A DNA stretch of 64,000 nt from Microbacterium terregens (GCF_039534975.1 NZ_BAAAWH010000001.1:3038001-3102000), one strand, 5' to 3'. Shown: positions 24,903-34,210, counted from the first letter of the stretch. Numbers and translations are program-made. The notes: generated from the letters alone by a model not told the origin.

Positions 24903-25580
24903 ATGAGCGACGAAGCGTCAGGGGCCACCGCGCCACGGCGCTGGATCCTCATCGTGCTCGCGTGCCTGGCGATCGCTGGTCTGGCGTTCGCGATCGGGCG
25001 GTTCTCGACCTTCGGCGCATCGGCGACGAGCAGCCCTGCGAACGACTCGGCCGAGGCCGGGTTCGCCCGCGACATGCAGGTCCACCATGCGCAGGCCATC
25101 GAGATGGCGATGCAGATCTACCGCACCACCGATGACACGGAGCTGAGGACGCTCGCGTACGACATCGCGACCGGGCAGTCCGCCCAGCGCGGCGAGATGT
25201 TCGACTGGCTCGTGCAATGGGGCCTGCCTCAGGCCGGTGAGCCGCTCATGAACTGGATGGCCGACGCCGACGGCGGTCACTCCGCGCACGGCGGCACGGC
25301 AGCCGAACCCCTGAATGACGCCGAGCTGAGCGCCGCCATGGGCATGGCAACCGACGCCCAGCTCGCACGGCTGCGCGCCTCCACCGGCAGCGAGGCGGAC
25401 TGCCTCTTTCTCGAGCTCATGATCCGTCACCACGAAGGTGCGATCCCGATGACCGACGCCGTGCTCGAACGGGGATCCGTGCCGCGCGTGCTGACTGTGG
25501 CGACCAGCATGAAGAACGGGCAGACAGCCGAGATCGACGCGATGAAGAGCCTCCAGAGCCGCCTGGGCTGCACTGGTTGA
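24903..25580 (+). CDS. DUF305 membrane-anchored protein (CopM-like)
   Basis: 225 residues with one N-terminal membrane helix (~13-33) and two DUF305 ferritin-like halves carrying FARDMQVHHAQAIEMA (~60) and LELMIRHHEGAIPMTD (~170). The Met/His-rich helices are typical; the DUF305 protein CopM of cyanobacteria binds copper, so a role in metal handling outside the cell is plausible (inference). Pairing with DUF3105 is recurrent in Actinobacteria. The frame is open from 24504, but that part overlaps the previous gene; ATG at 24903. Confidence 0.88.
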   Translation: MSDEASGATAPRRWILIVLACLAIAGLAFAIGRFSTFGASATSSPANDSAEAGFARDMQVHHAQAIEMAMQIYRTTDDTELRTLAYDIATGQSAQRGEMFDWLVQWGLPQAGEPLMNWMADADGGHSAHGGTAAEPLNDAELSAAMGMATDAQLARLRASTGSEADCLFLELMIRHHEGAIPMTDAVLERGSVPRVLTVATSMKNGQTAEIDAMKSLQSRLGCTG

Positions 25581-25613
25581 GCACCCCGGCCGGCGCCTCG
25601 CTACAGTGAACGG

Positions 25614-26051
25614 GTGACCGCCGCTCTCGCATCCGCCCGGCACCGCCCGGCTCTCGTCACGATCGCGGTCGTGCTGATCTATGTCGGCGGAGTCTCCAGC
25701 ACGGCGTTGGGCACGCTCATCCTGCTGAGCCGATACCAGGTGGAGTCCGCAGATGTTCTGCCGGTCTCACTGCTGGGCGCCGCGGTCATCCTGTTCGGTC
25801 TGCTCACCATCGCGGTGGCCTCCGGCGTCGCCCGCGGTCGGCGTCTCGCGCGATTGCTGCTGACGATCTACATCGCCGTGCAGTTCGCCCTCCACATCGT
25901 CACGATCGTGTCGACCGAGGCATGGGACGCGTCGGCCGTCGCCGAGATGATCGCCGACACCTTCATCCTCATCGCGGTGTGGGCACCCCCGGGGTCTCGT
26001 TACTTCCGCCGCATCCCCGCTGATCAGGACGCGGGCGCCGCGACGGCCTGA
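25614..26051 (+). CDS. Small four-helix membrane protein of unknown function
   Basis: 145 residues with four predicted membrane helices (~15-38, 46-66, 78-98, 105-125) and short loops; no motif I recognise. The GTG at 25614 is 6 nt after TACAGT (25602-25607), a clear leaderless layout; the candidate -35 (TTGAGC, 25577-25582) overlaps the stop codon of the DUF305 gene, so it has its own promoter despite the close spacing. Its last 28 bp overlap the convergent P-type ATPase gene. Confidence 0.75.
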   Translation: MTAALASARHRPALVTIAVVLIYVGGVSSTALGTLILLSRYQVESADVLPVSLLGAAVILFGLLTIAVASGVARGRRLARLLLTIYIAVQFALHIVTIVSTEAWDASAVAEMIADTFILIAVWAPPGSRYFRRIPADQDAGAATA

Positions 26052-28519
26052 TCGCGGTCCGCACCCCGCGCCACGCCGACCGCGGTGGCCGCGGCCAGGG
26101 ACCGCGCAACGAACCGGCGGTGGAAGAACCGCACCACTTCGATCGCCCCGATCGTGCAGATCGTCACGAGCGCGATGAGATAGGCGCATTCCTCGCCCGG
26201 ATCGACGAGTTGGAAGAACTCCGTGGACAACGGGACGCTGAAGATCACGACGAGCGCGATGAACATCGCCCCGATGACGAGCACCTTGTAACGGTTGAGC
26301 GGCCGTGAGAGCACGGTGAGCACCCAGATCCCGACCACCGCGAGGATGATCGTCGATCCGGTGCGCAGCTGGGCTTGCTCTACGCCGAGCTGCATCGCCC
26401 CGAGCGTGTACAGCGTCAGCGCGACGGCGATGATCAGACCGGAAGGGATCGCGAAACTGAGTGACCGTTTGAGGAATCCCGGCACGTAGCGTTGCGTGTT
26501 CGGCATCAGAGCGAGGAAGAACGCCGGGATGCCGATGGTCAGCCCGTCGGTGATCGACAGCTGCCGGGGCAGGAACGGGAACTCAAGAACGAGAACGCCG
26601 AACAGGATCGCGAGCGCCGTGGCATAGGCCGTCTTGGTCAGGAACAGCATCGAGACACGCTCGATGTTCGCGATGACCTGCCGCCCGGCGGCGACGACAT
26701 CGGGAAGGTGCGAGAACTGGCCGTCGAGCAGGACAAGCCGAGCGACCGCCTTCGTCGCCGCCGCGCCGGAGTTCATCGCGATGCCGATGTCGGCGGTCTT
26801 GATCGCGAGCGCGTCGTTGACTCCGTCCCCCGTCATCGCCACGACGTGGCCGCGCGCTTGCAGCGCGACCACCATGCGCTTCTTCTGCTCGGGCGTCACT
26901 CGGCCGAAGACGGTGTGGGTGTCCAGGATCTCGCCGAGCTGCGCGTCGTCCTCCGGGAGCTTGCGGGCGTCGTACCCCTCCGCGATGTCCAGACCGACCT
27001 CCCGCGCGATGGCGGCCACGGTTCGAGGATTGTCGCCCGAGATGATCCGGATGCCGACACCCTGCGCCGTGAAGTAGGCGAGCGTGTGCGCGGCATCCGG
27101 CCGGACCTGCTCGCGGAACGTCAGCACGATCGCCGGGACCACCCCCGCGGGAAGCCGCTCGGCCTGCACGTCGGCCTCCGTGAGCGGCACGTCGGAGTGG
27201 GCGAGGACGAGCGTGCGGCGACCGGACGAAGCGAGGTCGATGACGGTGCGTCCGAGCTCGCCGGCACGGTCGGACGCGGCATCCCCGAACACCATCTCGG
27301 GGGCGCCCAGCACCCAAGTGCCGGCCGTCCCGGACGCGAATGAGACGGCGCTCCACTTGCGGGCGGAAGAGAACGGGATGTAGGCCGCGGCCTCCGTGGG
27401 TGTCGCAGGCTCCAAGGGGAAGGGTTCGCGCAGGCAGCGGGCGGTGGCGTTGGCATCCGGTGCGGCTCCGTACCACGCGAGCGCGGACTCCCACGCGGGT
27501 TCCGCATCGGAAAGCGGGTGGGCGCCGTCGAACCGGATCTCGCCGCCGGTGAGGGTGCCGGTCTTGTCGAGGCAGATCACGTCCACGCGGGCCAGGCCCT
27601 CGACCGCCGGCAGCTCGTTCACGAGCACCTGTCGGCCGGCAAGCTTGGCCGCCCCGACGGCGAAGGCGATCGAGGTGACCAGCACCAGCCCGAGCGGGAT
27701 CATCGCGGTCAGGGAAGCGATGGTGTTGACGACCGCCTGCACCCAGGTCCCGCTCTGCCACGCGCCCACCCAGCCGCCCGCGACCATCATCTGCGCGTTC
27801 AGAACCAGCAGTCCGATCGGGCCCACCCCCCAGCCGACCCAGGTCAGCACCCGGTCGATCGAGGTGCGCAGCTCTGAGGAGACCATCGAGAAGCGCTTCG
27901 CCTCATCGGCGAACTTGTTCGCATAGGAGTCCGCGCCGACCCGGGTGACCTGGGCCAGACCCTCGCCGGCAACCACGACCGAGCCCGAGAGCGCCTCGTC
28001 ACCGTGGTTCTTGTCGACGGCGTCAGATTCGCCGGTCAGCATCGATTCATCGATCTGAAGCGCCCTGCCCGAGACGACGACCGCATCGGCGGGCACCTGG
28101 TCGCCGGCACGCAGGATGAGAATGTCGTCGAGCACGACCTCCGCGGGGGCGACCTCCCGTTCCTCGCCGTCGCGACGGACCCGCGCACGCGGCGCGTTCA
28201 GGAGCGCCAGCCGGTCCAGCTTGGCCTTGGCGCGGAACTCCTGAACACAGCCGATGATCGCGTTCGCGAAGGCCGCGAGACCGAACAACGCGTCCTGCCA
28301 TCGTCCGAGCAGCAGCAGGACGAGGAAGCACCCGCCCACGATCGCGTTGAAGAGCGTGAAGACGTTGGCGCTGACGATGTTCCAGACGCTGCGGCTGGAG
28401 TCCGGCGTGAACGCGTTGGTCCGGCCGGCGGCGATGCGCTCGGCCACCTCTGGCTGGGTGAGCCCGACCGCCGGGTCAACGAGCGCGGGTGTGACGTCGA
28501 CGTCCGTTGCGGCATCCAT
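26024..28519 (-). CDS. Cation-transporting P-type ATPase (CtpE-like)
   Basis: 831 residues. TGES (162-165), the phosphorylation site DKTGT (Asp318) and TGDGVNDAL are intact, with about ten membrane helices. Overall architecture and the M4 sequence MIPLGLVLVTSIAFAVG resemble mycobacterial CtpE, linked to calcium uptake. The usual PEGL of M4 in P2 ATPases is here IPLGL (274-278), lacking the Glu ligand. The ion is therefore uncertain. TAGGGT lies 7 nt before the ATG at 28519 with no ribosome site. Overlaps the convergent small membrane protein gene by 28 bp. Confidence 0.9.
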   Translation of the reverse strand: MDAATDVDVTPALVDPAVGLTQPEVAERIAAGRTNAFTPDSSRSVWNIVSANVFTLFNAIVGGCFLVLLLLGRWQDALFGLAAFANAIIGCVQEFRAKAKLDRLALLNAPRARVRRDGEEREVAPAEVVLDDILILRAGDQVPADAVVVSGRALQIDESMLTGESDAVDKNHGDEALSGSVVVAGEGLAQVTRVGADSYANKFADEAKRFSMVSSELRTSIDRVLTWVGWGVGPIGLLVLNAQMMVAGGWVGAWQSGTWVQAVVNTIASLTAMIPLGLVLVTSIAFAVGAAKLAGRQVLVNELPAVEGLARVDVICLDKTGTLTGGEIRFDGAHPLSDAEPAWESALAWYGAAPDANATARCLREPFPLEPATPTEAAAYIPFSSARKWSAVSFASGTAGTWVLGAPEMVFGDAASDRAGELGRTVIDLASSGRRTLVLAHSDVPLTEADVQAERLPAGVVPAIVLTFREQVRPDAAHTLAYFTAQGVGIRIISGDNPRTVAAIAREVGLDIAEGYDARKLPEDDAQLGEILDTHTVFGRVTPEQKKRMVVALQARGHVVAMTGDGVNDALAIKTADIGIAMNSGAAATKAVARLVLLDGQFSHLPDVVAAGRQVIANIERVSMLFLTKTAYATALAILFGVLVLEFPFLPRQLSITDGLTIGIPAFFLALMPNTQRYVPGFLKRSLSFAIPSGLIIAVALTLYTLGAMQLGVEQAQLRTGSTIILAVVGIWVLTVLSRPLNRYKVLVIGAMFIALVVIFSVPLSTEFFQLVDPGEECAYLIALVTICTIGAIEVVRFFHRRFVARSLAAATAVGVARGADRDQAVAAPAS

Positions 28520-28576
28520 GGATCACACCCTATTGGGGTGGACGGGAGGGCGACGGCGACCGCCCTCCCGCAGAAC

Positions 28577-29554
28577 TCATCCCTTCGTCGCGCCGGCCAG
28601 CAGACCGCGGACGAAGAACCGCTGCAGCGCGAAGAACACGATCAGCGGGACCAGGATCGACAGGAACGTGCCGGCGGCCTGCAGGAACCATTGGTTGCCC
28701 CACGTCCCCGACAGTGACGCCAGGGATTGAGTCATCGGCAGAGACGAAGATGGCGCGAAGATCGTGGCGACGAGCAGATCGTTCCAGACCCAGATGAACT
28801 CCAGCACCGCGAAGGATGCCAGGGCCGGCGCCGCGAGCGGCAGGATGATCCGGAAGAACATCTGCCCGTGTCCGGCTCCGTCCACACGCGCCGCCTCGAT
28901 GACTTCACTCGGAATCTCGGAGATGAAGTTGTGCAGCAGGAACACGGCCAGCGGCAGCGAGAAGATCGTGTGCGCGATCCATACCGTCGCGAAGCTGTGG
29001 TCGATCTCGCGAAGGTCCAGCCCCGGAAAGATCGTCACGCCGTTCACCGAGAAACCTCGGGAGAACAGGCTGAGCAACGGGACCAGCGCCATCTGAAGCG
29101 GAACGATCTGCAGCGCGAACACCGCGATGAAGGCGAGGTTCTTGCCCTTGAAGTCGATCCAGGCGAACGCGTAGGCCAGCAGCGACGCGACCGCGAGCGA
29201 GAAGCACACGACCGGGATCGTGATCGCCAGCGAGTTGAGGAACGACTCCGCCAGCGTCAGGGTGGTACCGCCCGCGGTGAGCGCCGCAGCGTAGTTCCCG
29301 AGGGTGAACTCGGGGTTGGTGAACACCGTCCACCACCCGCTGGTCTGCGTGGCGGCCGGGGGCCGGAACGACGTCACCAGCAGACCGAAGGTCGGGATGG
29401 TCCAGAAGAACGCGATGATGATGGCCGCGATCGTCGCGCCTTTGGACGTGAGCCGCCTCTGCGCCATCTTCTCGTGCTTGCGCGTGTCGCGTGCCACCTG
29501 ACGCGCGGTTCGCGGATCGCTGGTCGGCTCGACGACCACTGTTGAGATGGTCAT
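28577..29554 (-). CDS. Sugar ABC transporter permease (MalG/AglG-like)
   Basis: 325 residues, six membrane helices after a basic N-terminus of ~40. The EAA loop reads EAARVDGAGHGQMFFRIILP (~225), which docks the ATPase. It is the third gene of the importer operon; its ATG overlaps the stop of the first permease (ATGA, 29551-29554). No ATPase gene follows, so a shared MsiK/UgpC-type ATPase encoded elsewhere must energise it (established practice in Actinobacteria). Confidence 0.93.
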   Translation of the reverse strand: MTISTVVVEPTSDPRTARQVARDTRKHEKMAQRRLTSKGATIAAIIIAFFWTIPTFGLLVTSFRPPAATQTSGWWTVFTNPEFTLGNYAAALTAGGTTLTLAESFLNSLAITIPVVCFSLAVASLLAYAFAWIDFKGKNLAFIAVFALQIVPLQMALVPLLSLFSRGFSVNGVTIFPGLDLREIDHSFATVWIAHTIFSLPLAVFLLHNFISEIPSEVIEAARVDGAGHGQMFFRIILPLAAPALASFAVLEFIWVWNDLLVATIFAPSSSLPMTQSLASLSGTWGNQWFLQAAGTFLSILVPLIVFFALQRFFVRGLLAGATKG

Positions 29555-30906
29555 CGGATCTCCCTCTGCTTCCTGATCTGAACCACATTGAACACGATCA
29601 GCGGTATCACGAAGATGAACAGCACGACCGCGAGGGCGGCTGCGTGTCCATAGCTCTGGAAGCGCTGCTGCTGGTTGACCATCTCGAAGGCGAGCACCGT
29701 CGAGTTCGATCGTCCGCCCGTCATGACGGCGACCACGTCGTAGATCTTCAGCGACCCGATCGCGATGGTCGTCACGACCACCACGATGGACGGGCGGATG
29801 CCGGGCAGCGTGACGTTGCGGAACCGCTGCCAGGCGTTGGTGCCGTCCAGCTCCGCCGCCTCCATCTGTTCGATGGGCACGGCTTTGACCGCGGCCGAGA
29901 GGATCACCATGGCAAGGCCGGTCTGACTCCAGATGAACACGATCATCAGGAAGAACGTGTTGATCAGGGGTTGCACGGCCAGCCACGGCACCGGCTCGCC
30001 GCCGAACGCGACGACGATCGCGTTCAGGATGCCGACCTGCTCGCCCTGGCGGTAGTCGTACGTGAGCTTCCAGATGATGCCGGCGCCCACGAACGAGATC
30101 GCGAAGGTCATGAAGATCAGCACCTTCAGGAACTTCTCGCCACGCGCCTTGTCGATGAACACCGCGTAGGCGAGGCCGATGATCGTGGCGACCGCCGGGA
30201 CGACCAGCACCCAGATGACGGTGTTGATGACCGACCAGAACCCTTCGGGGTTCGTGAAGGTCCAGATGTAGTTCTCCAGGCCGACGAAGTTCTTGCCCGT
30301 CTTGTCGAAGAACGACTGGAAGACCGTCGAGATGGCGGGGTAGATCAGACCGATGAGCAGGAGGATCGCGGCGGGCGCCGCGAAGATCACCAGCTGGAAC
30401 AGGTATCCCGCGCCCCGGCGCGACCGATAGTCCACCCAGAACAGCAGAGCACCGAGGATGACGGCGATCCCGAGGACGTAGATCACGGCGTTCTGGTACG
30501 GCCGCAGGAGCATGAACGCCAGGACCGGGATGGCGAAGCACGCGATCAGCCGCAGCCAGAAGTACCCGCGTCCCGAGCGCGGCGCATACTCGATGAGCAG
30601 AAGGATGAGCCCCACGACAGCACCGAATGCGATGAGCACGATCGGGATCTGCACAAGGGGCCCCAAGTCGCCCAGCCACCGGAAGAAGCTGTTGAGCGAA
30701 ACCCCCAGTGAAACCGGCCGAGCCTCGACCGGTGGTCGGGTCACCATGAAGAGGAAGAGCGCAACCACCACGATCAGTCCGACCGCCGCGACGATGATCG
30801 TCGTCCGCTGCTTCCGCGATAACGCCTCCGCCTTGGCGAACGCGTCGTCGGCGTCTGGGGGTGCTGAGGCCTTCCTGGTCTCAGGCACCTTCGTTGTTCC
30901 AGTCAT
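29551..30906 (-). CDS. Sugar ABC transporter permease with extended N-terminus (MalF/AglF-like)
   Basis: 451 residues, longer than the usual ~300. About 160 N-terminal residues with three or four extra helices (~37-57, 85-105, 117-155) precede the six-helix permease core that starts near residue 165. The EAA loop is EAAELDGTNAWQRFRNVTLP (~350). MalF-type proteins also carry extra segments, but the N-terminal helical block here is characteristic of alpha-glucoside (AglF) permeases. Coupled by ATGA to the second permease; 132 bases separate it from the binding-protein gene. Confidence 0.92.
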   Translation of the reverse strand: MTGTTKVPETRKASAPPDADDAFAKAEALSRKQRTTIIVAAVGLIVVVALFLFMVTRPPVEARPVSLGVSLNSFFRWLGDLGPLVQIPIVLIAFGAVVGLILLLIEYAPRSGRGYFWLRLIACFAIPVLAFMLLRPYQNAVIYVLGIAVILGALLFWVDYRSRRGAGYLFQLVIFAAPAAILLLIGLIYPAISTVFQSFFDKTGKNFVGLENYIWTFTNPEGFWSVINTVIWVLVVPAVATIIGLAYAVFIDKARGEKFLKVLIFMTFAISFVGAGIIWKLTYDYRQGEQVGILNAIVVAFGGEPVPWLAVQPLINTFFLMIVFIWSQTGLAMVILSAAVKAVPIEQMEAAELDGTNAWQRFRNVTLPGIRPSIVVVVTTIAIGSLKIYDVVAVMTGGRSNSTVLAFEMVNQQQRFQSYGHAAALAVVLFIFVIPLIVFNVVQIRKQREIR

Positions 30907-31038
30907 GAGTACCTTCCGAGTGCCGCGTCGAACTCTGGGACGGACCGTGGTTCCGTACGCAGAACCCCGGTGACCTCTTGTAGTGCCGCAGTGGGGCCGC
31001 CCGCCTCGGCGAACGACCCCGCTGCGTCTCTTGCTTGT

Positions 31039-32379
31039 CTAGTTGTCGTAGCCGGCCTGGATGTCGCTCAGGACCGTGGCGGTGTCCTTGCCATCGATCC
31101 AGTCGACCATCCCCTTCCAGAACGATCCAGAGCCCACTGTGGAAGGCATCAGGTCGGACGCGTCGAAGCGAACTGTCGTGTCCGGGTCCTGCAGCAGCTG
31201 CATAGCCTCAGTGAGGAACTCGCTGGAAGCGAGGCTCGGATCGGCGTTCAGGTTCGCGGAGATGACTCCACCGAGGCCCACGCGCGCGTCAGCGAACTCG
31301 GGCGTAGCCATGAACTCGAGCACCGCGGCCGTGGCGGCATCGTCCGAGAATGCCGTGACGAACTCGCCACCGACCTCGATCGTGGCAGCGCCCTCTTCGA
31401 AACCGGGGAGCACGAACGCGTACACGTCACCGTCGGGCGCCACCGTCGGCACCTGACCCTCGGCGTTCTCCACGTCGAGGAAGTTCGCCGACAGGAAGGA
31501 CGCCTGGTGGGTGAGCGCGCAGTTGGCGGTCGCGACGGGAGCAGCAACGGCGGCGAAAGCCGTCGAGTTGATGCTCGCCACGTCACCGAAGCTCGCGTTC
31601 ACGTAGTCCGGGTTGAGCAGGATCTCGCCGACCGCGTCGAAAGCATCCGCGATCTCAGGGTCGGTGAACTTGACCTCGTTGGCCACCCACTGGTCGTAGA
31701 CCTCCGGTCCGGACTGGCGCAGGACGAGGTCCTCGATCCAGTCGGTTCCGGGCCAGCCGGACGCAGCCTCGGAGAAGAACCCGGCGCACCAGGGTGCGGT
31801 GCCCGTCTTCTCCTGAATGGTCGCGGTCAGCTCCAGCAGCTCGTCCCACGTCGTGGGCACTTCGACGCCCCACTCCTCGAACGAGGCAGGCGCGTACCAG
31901 ACGTAACCCTTGATGTTGGCGAGCATCGGCGCCGCATAGAACACGTCGTCGAACGTGCCGTAGGCCTTCCAGTCCGGCGACCAGTTCTCGTCGACGTTGG
32001 CTTCCACACCTTCGGGTGCGGGAACCGCCTCCCCCGTCTCGACGAGCGTCCTGAGCAGGCCGGGCTGCGGCACGATCGCGATGTCGGGCGCGTCTCCACC
32101 CTGGACCTTGGTAACGATGTTGCCTTCGAAGGCCTTGTCGCCGGTGTACTCGACGATGACGCCGGTTTCCTCGGTGAACGCGTCGAAGGATGCCTGCAGG
32201 TCGTCCGCCTCGACACCCGTGATGCCACCGGAGATGCTGACGGTCTCGCCCTCGATCGAGCCGGAGTCGCCGGTCTCGTCGCCGCCTTCGGCGCAGCCGG
32301 CCAACGTCAGTGCGGCGATCGCCACCACGCCGAGTGCCACTGCTGTGCGGCGATGCGCGGGTGAACGCATTCCAGTCAT
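31039..32379 (-). CDS. Sugar ABC transporter substrate-binding lipoprotein
   Basis: 446 residues. Signal peptide with lipobox LAGC (Cys ~29), then a family 1 extracellular solute-binding fold (GDAPDIAIVPQPGLL, YVWYAPASFEEWGVEVPTTWDEL). The overall pattern is like alpha-glucoside binding proteins (AglE); the sugar is not certain. ATG at 32379 with AGGAGG 6 nt upstream. First gene of the operon, expressed from a promoter with an operator at its start site and repressed by the divergent LacI protein (inference from sites). Confidence 0.93.
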   Translation of the reverse strand: MTGMRSPAHRRTAVALGVVAIAALTLAGCAEGGDETGDSGSIEGETVSISGGITGVEADDLQASFDAFTEETGVIVEYTGDKAFEGNIVTKVQGGDAPDIAIVPQPGLLRTLVETGEAVPAPEGVEANVDENWSPDWKAYGTFDDVFYAAPMLANIKGYVWYAPASFEEWGVEVPTTWDELLELTATIQEKTGTAPWCAGFFSEAASGWPGTDWIEDLVLRQSGPEVYDQWVANEVKFTDPEIADAFDAVGEILLNPDYVNASFGDVASINSTAFAAVAAPVATANCALTHQASFLSANFLDVENAEGQVPTVAPDGDVYAFVLPGFEEGAATIEVGGEFVTAFSDDAATAAVLEFMATPEFADARVGLGGVISANLNADPSLASSEFLTEAMQLLQDPDTTVRFDASDLMPSTVGSGSFWKGMVDWIDGKDTATVLSDIQAGYDN

Positions 32380-32443
32380 TTACTGCCTCCTAGTTGAGTG
32401 CCGTGCGCGCTGCGCACGTCGAGTCCCATTGATTCGGTGCTTC

Positions 32444-32492
32444 GGGAACCGTTTCCATAGACACCGTAGGGGACAACGAGAGCGACGCACAA
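32444..32492 (-). promoter_or_regulatory. Promoter and LacI-type operator of the sugar importer operon
   Basis: On the minus strand, TTGTGC (32487-32492) and TACGGT (32463-32468) are -35 and -10 boxes with an 18-bp spacer. Starting just after the expected +1 is TGGAAACGGTTCCC (32444-32457), a near-palindrome centred on CG, as LacI-family sites are. It shares TGGAA-CG-TT-C with the site at 32600-32615. Confidence 0.65.
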
Positions 32493-32599
32493 TCACCCGT
32501 AGTCACAACTCGGTAACCCTCGCCATGCGGGTCTTCTCGGGCCCCGCACGGGGAGCGCTAGGCTCAGCTTCGTGCGCGGCCGGATCGCGGTCGTCCGGT

Positions 32600-32615
32600 G
32601 TGGAATCGATTTCAC
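32600..32615. promoter_or_regulatory. LacI-type operator in front of the regulator gene
   Basis: GTGGAATCGATTTCAC is a 16-bp palindrome centred on CG with one mismatched pair. It lies 64 nt before the LacI start and matches the operator at the importer promoter, so the regulator probably controls itself as well. Confidence 0.6.
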
Positions 32616-32678
32616 AGCGTCCACTCACGGCCGTCCCTCCGCGGTGAGAACGCAGCCCGTTGACGCGAAGGAGCACCG

Positions 32679-33731
32679 ATGAGCGGCATTTCGGATGTTG
32701 CGCGCCTCGCGGGCGTCTCCAAATCGACCGCGAGCAGAGCGCTGAGCGGCAGCGGCTATGTCTCCGAGAAGACGCGGCTCAAGGTCGCGGCGGTCGCGGC
32801 ATCCCTGGAATACGTCCCTTCCAGCAACGCAGCGAGCCTCGTCACCGGCCGCACCCGCAACGTTGGCGTCGTGATCCCCTACCTGCACCGGTGGTTCTTC
32901 GCCGAGGTGCTCGAGGGGATTCAAGCCGCACTGCTGGAACGCGGCCTCGACCTCACGCTCTACGATGCGAACCCCGGCACCGAGGGCAGACGCCGCATCT
33001 TCGAGGACTTTCTCGCGCGCAAGCGATTCGACGGCCTCATCGCCGTCGGCCTGGAGCCCGAGGATCACGAACTCGAGCGACTGCTGAAGATCGGCCGGCC
33101 CGTGGTGAGCGTCGTGGGGACGGATGCCGATGCCAGCGTGATCGGAATCGACGACAACGACGCCGCACGCCGGGCGACGCACCACCTCACGAGCCTCGGC
33201 CACGAGCACATCGCGTTCGTCGGCGGTGGAAGCAGCCCGCGGTGGGCCAGCGTGGACCGGCGACGGTTGGACGGGTATCTCGAGGCGATGTCGGAGGCGG
33301 GACTGACCGCGCGTGCGCAGCACATCAGATCCGAGGTGTCGCTGCCGGGCGGGTATGCGGCGGCCGTCGATCTGCTCGGAGCCCGCTCCCGGCCGACCGG
33401 AATCGTGGCGGTGTGCGACGAAGTCGCGATCGGCGCGATCATCGCGGCGCGGAGACTCGGCATCGGGGTCCCCGGCGACCTCAGCGTGGTGGGCATCGAT
33501 GATCACAAGTACGCGGAGATGTTCGCCCTCACAACGCTTCAGCAGGTCCCCCGCGAGCAAGGACGCGCCGCGGTGGAACTGCTCGAAGCTCAGCTGGCCG
33601 ATGCGGATGCCGAGCCGACGCACCTGGCGCTTTCGGCACGACTGATCGTGCGGGCTTCCACGGGCCCCGTCGATGCGCAACACTCCGTGATGGTCTCGGA
33701 CGCTCGAACCGGCATCGACGGCAGCGTCTAG
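32679..33731 (+). CDS. LacI-family transcriptional regulator
   Basis: 350 residues. Helix-turn-helix ISDVARLAGVSKSTASRAL at residues 4-22, hinge helix ASLVTG near 58, then a periplasmic-binding-protein-like ligand domain (VGVVIPYLHRWFFAEVLEGI onward, GIVAVCDEVAIGAI, VVGIDDHKYAEMF). Strong ribosome site GAAGGAG before the ATG at 32679. Divergent from the sugar importer, which it should repress until the sugar or a derivative binds. Ends just before a strong terminator. Confidence 0.95.
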   Translation: MSGISDVARLAGVSKSTASRALSGSGYVSEKTRLKVAAVAASLEYVPSSNAASLVTGRTRNVGVVIPYLHRWFFAEVLEGIQAALLERGLDLTLYDANPGTEGRRRIFEDFLARKRFDGLIAVGLEPEDHELERLLKIGRPVVSVVGTDADASVIGIDDNDAARRATHHLTSLGHEHIAFVGGGSSPRWASVDRRRLDGYLEAMSEAGLTARAQHIRSEVSLPGGYAAAVDLLGARSRPTGIVAVCDEVAIGAIIAARRLGIGVPGDLSVVGIDDHKYAEMFALTTLQQVPREQGRAAVELLEAQLADADAEPTHLALSARLIVRASTGPVDAQHSVMVSDARTGIDGSV

Positions 33732-33745
33732 CTGCATCGCGCGCA

Positions 33746-33785
33746 CGAGAAAGCCCCGGATGCCTGAGCATCCGGGGCTTTCTCG
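33746..33785. terminator. Strong bidirectional terminator (lacI / rplL)
   Basis: Perfect 18-bp arms (33746-33763 and 33768-33785) around the loop CTGA; the stem ends in AGAAAG/CTTTCT, giving a T-rich tail on both strands. It serves the LacI gene (ends 33731) and rplL (ends 33824), which converge here. Confidence 0.9.
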
Positions 33786-33823
33786 TTGTCGGCCGGGTCA
33801 GCGCACGCGCCGACCCGTGCGAG

Positions 33824-34210
33824 TCACTTGAGGGTGACGGTCGCGCCGGCCTCTTCGAGAGCGGCCTTGCCCTTCTCGGCGGCCTCCTTCGAAACACCCT
33901 CGAGAACAGCCTTGGGTGCACCGTCGACGACGGCCTTGGCCTCGCCGAGGCCGAGCGAGGTGAGCTCGCGGACGACCTTGATGACCTGGATCTTCTTCTC
34001 GCCGGCGGCCTCGAGCACGACGTCGAATGCCGTCTGCTCCTCGACCTCTTCGGCGGGTGCGGCACCGGCGGCGGCCGGGCCGGCAACGGCGACGGGCGCC
34101 GCGGCGGTGACCTCGAAGGTCTCCTCGAACTTCTTGACGAACTCGCTGAGCTCGATGAGCGTGAGCTCCTTGAACGCGTCGAGAAGCTCGTCAGTGGTGA
34201 GCTTTGCCAT
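33824..34210 (-). CDS. rplL: 50S ribosomal protein L7/L12
   Basis: 128 residues. N-terminal dimerisation domain ([20 protein letters not shown]), Ala/Pro-rich hinge (~35-58) and the C-terminal factor-binding domain ([35 protein letters not shown]) are all typical. Forms the stalk with L10 and recruits translation GTPases. AAGGAGAAAC precedes the ATG. Second gene of the rplJL operon, 91 bases after rplJ. Confidence 0.98.
   Translation of the reverse strand: MAKLTTDELLDAFKELTLIELSEFVKKFEETFEVTAAAPVAVAGPAAAGAAPAEEVEEQTAFDVVLEAAGEKKIQVIKVVRELTSLGLGEAKAVVDGAPKAVLEGVSKEAAEKGKAALEEAGATVTLK

Noticed and set aside
29491..30711. 406-codon plus-strand frame opposite the first sugar permease
   Set aside because: Composed mostly of Asp, His, Arg and Gln, as expected for the complement of hydrophobic codons; no motif.
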